Assembly (NCBI GenBank): GCA_903940375.1
Contig: CAJAKT010000269.1
Location: forward strand, 1-21,570
Length of the DNA stretch: 21,570 nucleotides
Source of the DNA: an uncultured bacterium
GTDB taxonomy: Bacteria > Actinomycetota > Actinomycetes > S36-B12
Direction: 5' to 3'
Positions 7,997 through 15,303 of the stretch are shown here, piece after piece. A program made the position numbers and the translations under genes. The stretch's first letter is position 1. Every line of letters begins with the position of its first letter. The notes beneath the pieces are model-generated. The model saw nothing but the letters and a program-made list of their open reading frames with translations. It was not told the origin of the DNA and searched no databases.

Positions 7997-9996
7997 TGCG
8001 CGACGAGCACCGGCAGATGGCGAATGCACTTCGCGCACTCAGCATGGACGCCGTCGAGGCGGCGAACTCCGGGCATCCCGGCATGCCGATGGGTATGGCC
8101 GACGTCATGACGGCACTCCTTCGGGACCACCTCGTCTTCGACCCGGCTGATCCGGCCTGGCCTGATCGCGATCGGCTCGTGCTGTCCGCCGGACATGGGT
8201 CGATGCTGCTCTACTCGGCCCTGCACCTCACCGGCTATGACGTCTCCATCGACGACCTCCGCGGCTTCCGGCAGCTCGGATCCAAGACGGCTGGTCATCC
8301 CGAGTACGGCCACTGTGCCGGAGTCGAGACCACCACCGGACCGCTGGGCGCAGGGCTGGCCACTGCTGTGGGGATGGCACTGGCTGAGCGAATGCTGGCG
8401 GCGCGCTTCGACGCGTCACTCGTCGACCACCGCACGTACGTCATCGCCGGCGATGGCTGCCTCATGGAGGGCATCAGCCAGGAGGCGATCGATCTCGCCG
8501 GACACCTCCGCCTCGGGCGACTGACGGTGCTCTGGGACGACAACACGATCACGATCGACGGTGCCACGTCACTGTCAACGAGCATTGATCAGGCTGCCCG
8601 TTTCGCCGCCTCCGGCTGGCAGACAATCGCGGTCGACGGTCACGACCAGGACGCGGTGTCGGCCGCTATCGGCGCAGCGAAGACGGATCCTCGTCCGACC
8701 CTCATCGCCTGTCGCACAGTCATCGGATTCGGTGCACCGAACAAGCAGGGCACGTCGGGTGTCCACGGCAGCCCGCTGGGCGCGGCAGAGATCGACGCGG
8801 CCAGGCAGTCGCTGGGCTGGGAGTACGCCGCGTTCGACATCCCGGACCCCGTCCGCGAGCACTGGATGGCGGCGGCCGATCGGGGACGCTCCGCTCACGC
8901 CGGATGGCAAGGCCGGCTTGCGGCACAGGACATCACTCGGCGGGCAGCATTCACGTCGGCGATCTCCGGTGAGGTGACCCCCGAGGCGCACGCTGCGTTG
9001 GCCGCCATCGAGGGTGAGTTCCGCGACACCCGACCTGATCTGGCGACCCGTCAGTCGTCGCAACAGGTGCTCAACGCGGTGTGCGCAGCGCAGACCACGA
9101 TCGTGGGCGGATCCGCCGACCTCAGCGGCTCGAACGGCACCAAGGGGGCCAGCCACCGCGCGGTGTCGGCGGACGACTTCAGCGGCAACTACATCAACTA
9201 CGGCATCCGCGAGCACGTGATGGGTGCCGTGATGAACGGCATCGCCCTGCATGGCGGCTTCATCCCCTACGGCGGCACGTTCCTGGTCTTCGCCGACTAC
9301 TGCCGGCCGTCGATCCGGCTCTCGGCCCTGATGGGTCTGCGCGTGGCCTATGTCATGACGCACGACTCGATCGGACTCGGCGAGGACGGACCGACGCACC
9401 AGCCGGTCGAGCACCTTGCCTCGTTGCGTGCGATGCCGAACCTGAATGTCCTGCGGCCCGCGGATGCCGTTGAGACCGCACAGGCCTGGGAGTGCGCACT
9501 CAGCAGCACTGCGACCCCCAGCGTCCTCGTGCTGAGCCGGCAGAACCTGCCTTCGCTGCCGCGCTCCCCCGGCACCTCATCGGGCAACGATGTGGCGCGC
9601 GGGGCCTACGTCCTCGTCGAGCCCGACACCGATCGCGATGTCACGATCCTCGCGACCGGCTCGGAAGTTGGCCTGGCCCTGGCTGCTGCAGCCGACCTCG
9701 CCGGGAAGGGCGTCTCCGCGGCGGTCGTGTCCATGCCCTGCTTCGAGCTCTTCGCGCAGCAGACCGTCGACTATCGCGATGCCGTCCTCGGCACCGCGCC
9801 TCGGATCGCCGTTGAAGCCGCCGTCCGTCAGGGCTGGGACGCCTACCTGCGTCCGGGCGACGACTTCATCGGCATGACCGGCTTCGGGGCCTCCGGCCCG
9901 GCCGAAGAGCTGTACGCCCACTTCGGCATCACCACCGATGCCGTCGTCTCAGCCGCCATCAACGCCACCGCGACATCAGCAGACTCGACCACGTGA
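7996..9996 (+). CDS. cbbT: Transketolase, CbbT
   Basis: A thiamine-diphosphate enzyme moving two-carbon units between sugar phosphates in the Calvin and pentose-phosphate pathways. The 666 residues are a normal full length. SGHPGMPMG holds His27. GDG at 152-154 followed by DDN at 181-183 is the ThDP/Mg binding motif. Glu406 in GIREH activates the cofactor, and THDSIGLGEDGPTHQPVEHL is the transketolase signature. The open frame extends upstream inside cbbP, but the ATG at 7996, overlapping the cbbP stop, gives the family-standard N-terminus (MANALRALSMDAVEAANSGH). It is followed 10 bases later by cbbA. A housekeeping tkt probably exists elsewhere; none is in this window. Confidence 0.97.
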   Translation: MRDEHRQMANALRALSMDAVEAANSGHPGMPMGMADVMTALLRDHLVFDPADPAWPDRDRLVLSAGHGSMLLYSALHLTGYDVSIDDLRGFRQLGSKTAGHPEYGHCAGVETTTGPLGAGLATAVGMALAERMLAARFDASLVDHRTYVIAGDGCLMEGISQEAIDLAGHLRLGRLTVLWDDNTITIDGATSLSTSIDQAARFAASGWQTIAVDGHDQDAVSAAIGAAKTDPRPTLIACRTVIGFGAPNKQGTSGVHGSPLGAAEIDAARQSLGWEYAAFDIPDPVREHWMAAADRGRSAHAGWQGRLAAQDITRRAAFTSAISGEVTPEAHAALAAIEGEFRDTRPDLATRQSSQQVLNAVCAAQTTIVGGSADLSGSNGTKGASHRAVSADDFSGNYINYGIREHVMGAVMNGIALHGGFIPYGGTFLVFADYCRPSIRLSALMGLRVAYVMTHDSIGLGEDGPTHQPVEHLASLRAMPNLNVLRPADAVETAQAWECALSSTATPSVLVLSRQNLPSLPRSPGTSSGNDVARGAYVLVEPDTDRDVTILATGSEVGLALAAAADLAGKGVSAAVVSMPCFELFAQQTVDYRDAVLGTAPRIAVEAAVRQGWDAYLRPGDDFIGMTGFGASGPAEELYAHFGITTDAVVSAAINATATSADSTT

Positions 9997-10006
9997 GGAC
10001 GTGACC

Positions 10007-11077
10007 ATGACCCGCATAACCCTCAGGCAGCTGCTCGACCATGCGGCCGAGCACGGCTACGGCCTGCCTGCCTTCAACGTCAACAACATGGAGCAGATCC
10101 TCGCGATCATGCGCGCGGCCGAAGCCGTTGATTCGCCCGCCATCATCCAGGTCAGTCGCGGCGCCCGCACGTATGCAGGCGACGCCATGGTGACGAAGAT
10201 GATCGAGGCGGCCGAGTCGATGTTCCCTGGCATCCCCGTCTGCGTCCACCAGGACCACGGCAACAGCTTCGACACCTGCCGTGGCGCGATCGACCAGGGC
10301 TACACGAGCGTGATGATGGACGGATCACTCGAGGAGGATGCGTCTACTCCTACCTCGTACGAGGACAACGTCTCGGTCACCAACCGAGTCCGTGAGTATG
10401 CACACGCGGTCGGCGCGTCCGTCGAGGGCGAACTGGGAGTCCTGGGTCGCCTGGACACCGGCACAGGCGAGCAGGAGGACGGCCATGGTGCCACCGGAAC
10501 GCTGGGGCATGACCAGCTGCTGACCGACCCTGATCAGGCCGTCGACTTCGTCGCCCGCACTCAGGTCGATGCGCTCGCCATCGCGATGGGTACCTCCCAC
10601 GGTGCCTACAAGTTCAGCCGTCAGCCCGACAGCGACGTCCTGGCGATGTCGGTGGTGAAGGAGATCCACCGACGGCTACCCGACCTGCACCTGGTCATGC
10701 ACGGCTCCTCCTCCGTCCCGCAGGACCTGCAGGAGATCTTCAACGAGTTCGGCGGTGAGATGCCGCAGACATGGGGCGTCCCCATCGAGGAGATCCAGGA
10801 GGGGATCCGGCACGGCGTGCGCAAGGTGAACATCGACACCGACTGCCGCCTGGCCATGGCCGGGGCCATGCGCAAGGTCGCCATGACGAAGCCGTCGGAG
10901 TTCGATCCCCGCAAGTTCCTCGCCCCCGCGATGGATGCCATGACTGATCTGTGCCGACTGCGCTTCGAGCAGTTCGGGTCGGCCGGGCATGCCCATCAGA
11001 TAGTTCCCGCAAGCCTCGAGTCCATGGCCGGCTGGTATGCCGACGGGACCCTCAACCAGCGCGTGTCCACCAGCTGA
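10007..11077 (+). CDS. cbbA: Class II fructose-bisphosphate aldolase, Calvin-cycle subtype, CbbA
   Basis: A zinc-dependent aldolase condensing triose phosphates to fructose-1,6-bisphosphate, and erythrose-4-phosphate plus DHAP to sedoheptulose-1,7-bisphosphate. Its 356 residues match the Calvin-cycle subtype. The N-terminus runs TLRQLLDHAAEHGYGLPAFN. HQDHG at 81-85 holds the catalytic Asp83 and metal ligand His84. Other landmarks are GELGVLG (141-147), GTSHGAYKF with metal ligand His198, HGSSS with His232, and KVNIDTD (273-279). The open frame begins at 9938, but the ATG at 10007 fits the family N-terminus and lies just after the cbbT stop. The site before it is only a weak GAGGAC. It is followed 18 bases later by cbbL. 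Confidence 0.96.
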   Translation: MTRITLRQLLDHAAEHGYGLPAFNVNNMEQILAIMRAAEAVDSPAIIQVSRGARTYAGDAMVTKMIEAAESMFPGIPVCVHQDHGNSFDTCRGAIDQGYTSVMMDGSLEEDASTPTSYEDNVSVTNRVREYAHAVGASVEGELGVLGRLDTGTGEQEDGHGATGTLGHDQLLTDPDQAVDFVARTQVDALAIAMGTSHGAYKFSRQPDSDVLAMSVVKEIHRRLPDLHLVMHGSSSVPQDLQEIFNEFGGEMPQTWGVPIEEIQEGIRHGVRKVNIDTDCRLAMAGAMRKVAMTKPSEFDPRKFLAPAMDAMTDLCRLRFEQFGSAGHAHQIVPASLESMAGWYADGTLNQRVSTS

Positions 11078-11095
11078 GACGACAGGAGCGACAAC

Positions 11096-12523
11096 ATGAG
11101 CACACCGATCAAGAACGCCGCCTACAGTGCGGGAGTCAAGGACTACGCGCTCACGTACTGGGAGCCCTCGTACGAGCCCAAGGACACTGATCTGCTCGCC
11201 TGCTTCAAGATCGTGGCCCAGGACGGAGTGCCGCGCGAGGAGGCCGCCGCGGCGGTAGCAGCGGAGAGCTCAACCGGCACCTGGACGACCGTGTGGACCG
11301 ACCTGCTCACCGACCTCGAGTACTACAAGGGGCGGGCCTATCGGATCGAGTCGGTTCCCGGCGACTCTGATGCGTTCTACGCATTCGTCGCCTATCCCCT
11401 GGACCTGTTCGAAGAAGGCTCCGTCGTCAACGTCCTCACCTCGCTGGTGGGCAATGTCTTCGGCTTCAAGGCCATCCGGTCCCTGCGTCTCGAGGACATC
11501 CGCTTCCCGCTTGCCTTCGTGCTGACATGCGGTGGGCCTCCGAACGGGATCACGGTCGAGCGCGACAAGATGGACAAGTACGGTCGCCCGATGCTCGGCT
11601 GCACGATCAAGCCGAAGCTCGGCCTGTCCGCCAAGAACTACGGGCGGGCGGTCTACGAGTGCCTGCGGGGCGGGCTCGACTTCACCAAGGACGACGAGAA
11701 CGTCAACTCGCAGCCCTTCATGCGCTGGCGCGACCGATTCGAGTCGGTGGCGACGGCCGTCAAGCTGGCAGAGGCGGAGACGGGTGAGCGCAAGGGCCAC
11801 TACCTGAATGTGACAGCAGGCACCGTCGAGGACATGTTCGAGCGCGCTGAGTTCGCCAAGGAACTCGACATGCCGATCATCATGCATGACTTCCTCACCG
11901 CCGGCTTCACCGCGAACACGTCTCTGGCCAACTGGTGCCGCCGCAACGGCATGCTGCTGCATATCCACCGTGCGATGCACGCCGTACTGGACCGGAATCC
12001 GTATCACGGCATCCATTTCCGGGTCCTGACCAAGTGCCTGCGCCTCTCCGGTGGCGATCACATGCACTCGGGCACCGTCGTCGGCAAGCTCGAAGGTGAC
12101 CGGCAGGCGACACTGGGCTGGATCGACATCATGCGTGAGTCGTTCATCGCCGAGGACCGCAGCCGAGGCATCTTCTTCGACCAGGACTTCGGGCACATGC
12201 CGGGCCTGTTCCCCGTCGCGTCGGGTGGCATCCACGTGTGGCATATCCCCGCGCTCGTCTCCATCTTCGGTGACGACTCGGTGCTGCAGTTCGGTGGCGG
12301 AACCCTCGGTCATCCGTGGGGCAATGCTGCCGGCGCTATGGCAAACCGCGTTGCGCTGGAGGCTTGCGTGAAGGCGCGGAACGAGGGTCGCCCCGTCGAG
12401 CAGGAAGCGCGAGCGATCCTCGGTGAGGCAGCCAAGTACAGCCCCGAGCTCGCGATCGCCATGGAGACCTGGAAGGAAGTCCGATTCGACTTCGACGTCG
12501 TCGACAAGCTCGACGCCAACTAG
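11096..12523 (+). CDS. cbbL: Form IA RuBisCO large subunit, CbbL
   Basis: Carboxylates ribulose-1,5-bisphosphate. The 475 residues include every key active-site residue: Lys172 and Lys174 in IKPKLGLS, carbamylated Lys198 with metal ligands Asp200 and Glu201 (GLDFTKDDEN), His291 in HIHRAMH, loop-6 Lys331 in GTVVGKLEGD, and SGG at 376-378. It is therefore a real RuBisCO, not a RuBisCO-like protein. Segments such as EEAAAAVAAESSTGTWTTVW, CGGPPNGI and KGHYLNVTAGT place it in form I, green-type IA, close in memory to proteobacterial enzymes. It is unlike red-type IC/ID, which read YRAKCYRV and VKTFQGPATG. The ribosome-binding site is AGGAG at 11084-11088. No csoS genes, cbbQ/cbbO or cbbX adjoin it. 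Form assignment is from remembered sequences; a tree would confirm it. Confidence 0.97.
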   Translation: MSTPIKNAAYSAGVKDYALTYWEPSYEPKDTDLLACFKIVAQDGVPREEAAAAVAAESSTGTWTTVWTDLLTDLEYYKGRAYRIESVPGDSDAFYAFVAYPLDLFEEGSVVNVLTSLVGNVFGFKAIRSLRLEDIRFPLAFVLTCGGPPNGITVERDKMDKYGRPMLGCTIKPKLGLSAKNYGRAVYECLRGGLDFTKDDENVNSQPFMRWRDRFESVATAVKLAEAETGERKGHYLNVTAGTVEDMFERAEFAKELDMPIIMHDFLTAGFTANTSLANWCRRNGMLLHIHRAMHAVLDRNPYHGIHFRVLTKCLRLSGGDHMHSGTVVGKLEGDRQATLGWIDIMRESFIAEDRSRGIFFDQDFGHMPGLFPVASGGIHVWHIPALVSIFGDDSVLQFGGGTLGHPWGNAAGAMANRVALEACVKARNEGRPVEQEARAILGEAAKYSPELAIAMETWKEVRFDFDVVDKLDAN

Positions 12524-12551
12524 CCGCCCCAACTCATAAGGAGTCACGACG

Positions 12552-12905
12552 ATGACGATTCACGACTTCGCGTCCCGCATGGACGATCCGGCCGCACGCC
12601 GGTTCGGCACGTTCTCGTACCTGCCCCCGCTCACCCGTGCGGAGGTGGCGCTTCAGGTGGACTACATGCTCTCCCGGGGCTGGGCCTGCTCTGTCGAGCA
12701 CGTAGAGCCGCAGCGGGCCATGGACGACTACTGGTACATGTGGAAGCTGCCCCTCTTCGGCGAGACCAGCACCGATGTCGTGCTGGCAGAGGTCGATGCC
12801 TGCCACGAGGCCCATCCCCGCGACCATGTGCGTCTCATCGGCTATGACGGCCGCCGCCAGACACAGGGTCTCGCCTTCGTGGTCTACCGCGGGAGCGCGT
12901 CTTGA
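12552..12905 (+). CDS. cbbS: Form I RuBisCO small subunit, CbbS
   Basis: The small subunit that caps the L8 core to give L8S8 RuBisCO. The 117 residues carry FSYLPP (21-26), HVEPQRAMDDYWYMWKLP (about 50-67), FGETSTDVVLAEVDAC, and a C-terminal GLAFVVYRG. About 18 residues precede the TFSYLPP block and include DPAARRF. Carboxysomal IA small subunits, from memory, have about five fewer there, so this looks like the soluble (IAq-type) form. It lies 28 bases after cbbL with a strong AAGGAG at 12538-12543. Its TGA overlaps the TTG start of cbbE. Confidence 0.97.
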   Translation: MTIHDFASRMDDPAARRFGTFSYLPPLTRAEVALQVDYMLSRGWACSVEHVEPQRAMDDYWYMWKLPLFGETSTDVVLAEVDACHEAHPRDHVRLIGYDGRRQTQGLAFVVYRGSAS

Positions 12906-13612
12906 CGATCATCGCGCCCTCGATCCTCGCCGCCGACTTCTCCCGCATGGGAGAAGAGGTCCGCGCCCTCGATGAGGCGGGTGCTGACTGGATTCACGTC
13001 GACATCATGGATGGTCACTTCGTGCCCAACCTCACGATGGGACCGGCAATGGTGTCTGCCGTTCGGCCGTACTCGGACAAGCGGCTCGACGTCCACCTGA
13101 TGATCACCGGCGTGGATGCCGTCCTCCAGCAGTACGCATCGGCCGGTGCCGATTCGGTGACCATCCATGCCGAGTCCGGCCCGCATATCCACCGTTCGAT
13201 TCAGCTGGCCCACGACCTTGGCATGCAGGCGGGAGTCGCCATCAATCCCGGGACGCCCCTGGAGACGGTCACGCCATTGCTCGACGACGTCGAGATGGTC
13301 CTCCTCATGAGCGTCAACCCTGGCTTCGGCGGTCAGCGGTTCATCCCGCAGACCCTGGACCGCGTGCGTAGGTTGCGCACCCTGATCGGACTGCGACCGG
13401 TGGTCATCCAGATCGACGGCGGTGTCACGGCTGCCAATGCGGCCGCACTGGTGGCTGCGGGGGCCGACTCCCTGGTCGCGGGCTCCGCTGTCTTCGCCGG
13501 TGGCACACCGCAGGCCTATGCCGAGAACATCGAGGCGATCCGCTGTGCCATCGACGGGCGTCGCTCCCGCGACCTGTTCCGCGACGGGATCACGGCCGAC
13601 GGCGCCGCCTGA
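12902..13612 (+). CDS. cbbE: Ribulose-phosphate 3-epimerase, CbbE
   Basis: Interconverts xylulose-5-phosphate and ribulose-5-phosphate, feeding phosphoribulokinase. The 236-residue TIM barrel has the family landmarks: IAPSILAADFSRM at the N-terminus (3-16), HVDIMDGHFVPN with metal/catalytic His32 and Asp34, DVHLMI, VLLMSVNPGFGGQRF, and the second catalytic Asp in QIDGGV (about residue 174). The start is TTG at 12902, the only start giving the standard MTIIAPSILA beginning. It overlaps the cbbS TGA by four bases and is preceded by GGGAG at 12891-12895. This is the last gene of the cbb operon; only 4 bases separate it from the convergent pgi stop. It is named cbbE for its operon position and could equally be called rpe. 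Confidence 0.95.
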   Translation: MTIIAPSILAADFSRMGEEVRALDEAGADWIHVDIMDGHFVPNLTMGPAMVSAVRPYSDKRLDVHLMITGVDAVLQQYASAGADSVTIHAESGPHIHRSIQLAHDLGMQAGVAINPGTPLETVTPLLDDVEMVLLMSVNPGFGGQRFIPQTLDRVRRLRTLIGLRPVVIQIDGGVTAANAAALVAAGADSLVAGSAVFAGGTPQAYAENIEAIRCAIDGRRSRDLFRDGITADGAA

Positions 13613-13616
13613 CCCG

Positions 13617-15254
13617 TTAGCCGATGAGTGGACGGACGAGGCTGCGGTAACGCGCGATCGAGGCCTCCGTCGAGGCGTCGAACGTCGCGTTCGCCGTGCC
13701 CGTCAGGTCGCCGAGGATGCCCATGGCGACCTTCTTGCCAAGTTCGACACCCCACTGGTCGAAGGAGTCGATGCCCCACACGACACCCTGGACGAACACG
13801 CTGTGCTCGTACAGGGCGACGAGCGCTCCCAAGGCGAACGGATCCAGTCGCTCGACCATGAGGAGGGACACCGGGCGGTTGCCCGGCATGACCTTGTGCG
13901 GGACCAGTGCGACCGGCGTGCCATCGGCTGCCACCTCGGCGGCTGTGCGTCCCAGCGACAGCACCGAAGCCTGCGCGAGGGCATTGGCCACGAGCATGTC
14001 CTGCTGGTCGGTCAGCGGGTTCTCGGCACGGGCCACGACGACGACATCGCAGGCGACCGTGCTCGTGCCCTGATGCAGAAGCTGGTAGAACGAGTGCTGG
14101 CCGTTCGTGCCCGGCTCGCCCCAGAAGATGCCGCCTGTCTGGTAATCGACCGCACTGCCATCCAGCCGGACGCTCTTGCCATTGCTCTCCATCGTGAGCT
14201 GCTGGAGATACGCCGGGAAACGGGACAGGTACTGCGAGTACGGCAGTACCGCGGTCGTCTGGATGTCGAGGAAGTTGCGGTTCCAGACCGACAGCAGCCC
14301 CATGAGCAGCGGAACGTTCGCCTCGGCGGGGGCCGTCGCGAAGTGCACGTCCATCGCGTGGAAGCCGGCGAGGAGTTGACCGTACTGATCGGACCCGATC
14401 GCGATCATGGTGCTCAGGCCGATCGACGAGTCCATCGAGTAGCGGCCCCCGACCCAGTCCCAGAAGCCGAACATATTGGCGGTGTCGATGCCGAAGGCAG
14501 CCACCTGCTCGGCATTCGTCGAGACCGCGACGAAGTGCCGCTCGACGGCGTCCTCGCCCAGCGCGGCCACGAGCCAACTGCGGGCAGCGTGGGCATTCGT
14601 CATCGTCTCCAGCGTCGTGAAGGTCTTCGACGCAACGATGAACAACGTGCGCGCCGGGTCGAGTGCGCGCAGGGCCTCGCTCATATCCGTCGGATCGACG
14701 TTGGAGACGAAGCGGAAGCTGAGGTCGCGCTGACTGAAGGCCTCGAGCGCGATATGGGCCATCGCCGGGCCCAGATCGGACCCGCCGATGCCGATGTTGA
14801 CGACTGCGCTGATCCGCTCGCCTGTGGCCCCGCGCCAGGCACCCGACCGAACCGCCTCTGCGAACGTGCCCATACGGTCCAGGACGTCATGCACGTCCGC
14901 CACGACATCGACCCCATCGACGACGAGTGCGGCGGACGATGGCAGCCGCAGTGCCGTGTGCAGCACGGCACGATCCTCGGTCACGTTGATGTGGACGCCG
15001 GAGAGCATCTCATCGCGACGCTCCGCTATCCGGCATTCCCCCGCGAGGCCGAGAAGCGACTGCCGGACTCCCTCGTCGATGCGCTGCCGCGAGACATCGA
15101 AGCAGATCCCCGCGGCGTCAAGAGTGAACGCAGCGGGCCGCGCTGCATCGGCATCGACAAGGTCGCGGATGCTGGTGCCGGCCAGGCGCGCTGCGTGCGC
15201 GCCCAGTTCGCTCCACGCGGATGTGGTGGTCGGGTCGAGACTCTCGTGGCTCAT
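13617..15254 (-). CDS. pgi: Glucose-6-phosphate isomerase
   Basis: Interconverts glucose-6-phosphate and fructose-6-phosphate, joining glycolysis/gluconeogenesis and Calvin-cycle output to the oxidative pentose-phosphate route and storage sugars. The 545 residues are typical of the long bacterial form. It has IGIGGSDLGP (154-163), SKTFTTLET (209-217), DWVGGRYSMDSSIGL (about 266-280), MESNGKS (355-361), Glu380 and His387 in GEPGTNGQHS, and a C-terminal GVELGKK around residue 510. The ATG at 15254 is preceded on its strand by a GGGGG run and an AAGG that could serve as a weak ribosome-binding site. It converges on cbbE and diverges from gnd, so it is transcribed separately from the cbb operon. 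Large plus-strand ORFs across it are shadows. Confidence 0.97.
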   Translation of the reverse strand: MSHESLDPTTTSAWSELGAHAARLAGTSIRDLVDADAARPAAFTLDAAGICFDVSRQRIDEGVRQSLLGLAGECRIAERRDEMLSGVHINVTEDRAVLHTALRLPSSAALVVDGVDVVADVHDVLDRMGTFAEAVRSGAWRGATGERISAVVNIGIGGSDLGPAMAHIALEAFSQRDLSFRFVSNVDPTDMSEALRALDPARTLFIVASKTFTTLETMTNAHAARSWLVAALGEDAVERHFVAVSTNAEQVAAFGIDTANMFGFWDWVGGRYSMDSSIGLSTMIAIGSDQYGQLLAGFHAMDVHFATAPAEANVPLLMGLLSVWNRNFLDIQTTAVLPYSQYLSRFPAYLQQLTMESNGKSVRLDGSAVDYQTGGIFWGEPGTNGQHSFYQLLHQGTSTVACDVVVVARAENPLTDQQDMLVANALAQASVLSLGRTAAEVAADGTPVALVPHKVMPGNRPVSLLMVERLDPFALGALVALYEHSVFVQGVVWGIDSFDQWGVELGKKVAMGILGDLTGTANATFDASTEASIARYRSLVRPLIG

Positions 15255-15303
15255 GCCCCCAGCCTTCCACTAGCGTGGCCACGGGTTCCAACGAGGAGGA
15301 CAA
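15255..15303. promoter_or_regulatory. Divergent promoter region, pgi / gnd
   Basis: A 49-base gap between diverging genes. On the plus strand TAGCGT (15271-15276) is a plausible -10, followed by GAGGAGGA (15293-15300) as the gnd ribosome-binding site. Two small symmetries overlap the -10: CCAC-N4-GTGG (15267-15278) and the palindrome GTGGCCAC (15275-15282). They might be an operator but are short. No strong pgi -10 was found. Confidence 0.4.

Noticed and set aside
6764..8038. 424-codon minus-strand open frame across cbbF and cbbP
   Set aside because: It spans the junction of two intact genes on the other strand and shows no domain.
11096..12523. RuBisCO-like protein or red-type (IC/ID) RuBisCO
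   Set aside because: All catalytic residues are present and a small subunit follows. Diagnostic segments match green-type IA rather than red-type enzymes.
11270..12547. 425-codon minus-strand open frame across cbbL
   Set aside because: It is antisense to RuBisCO, has no family resemblance and no ribosome-binding site or promoter signal.
11096..13612. Carboxysome, cbbX or cbbQ/cbbO genes around RuBisCO
   Set aside because: All coding sequence from cbbA to cbbE and on to pgi is accounted for by other genes; none of these is present in the window.
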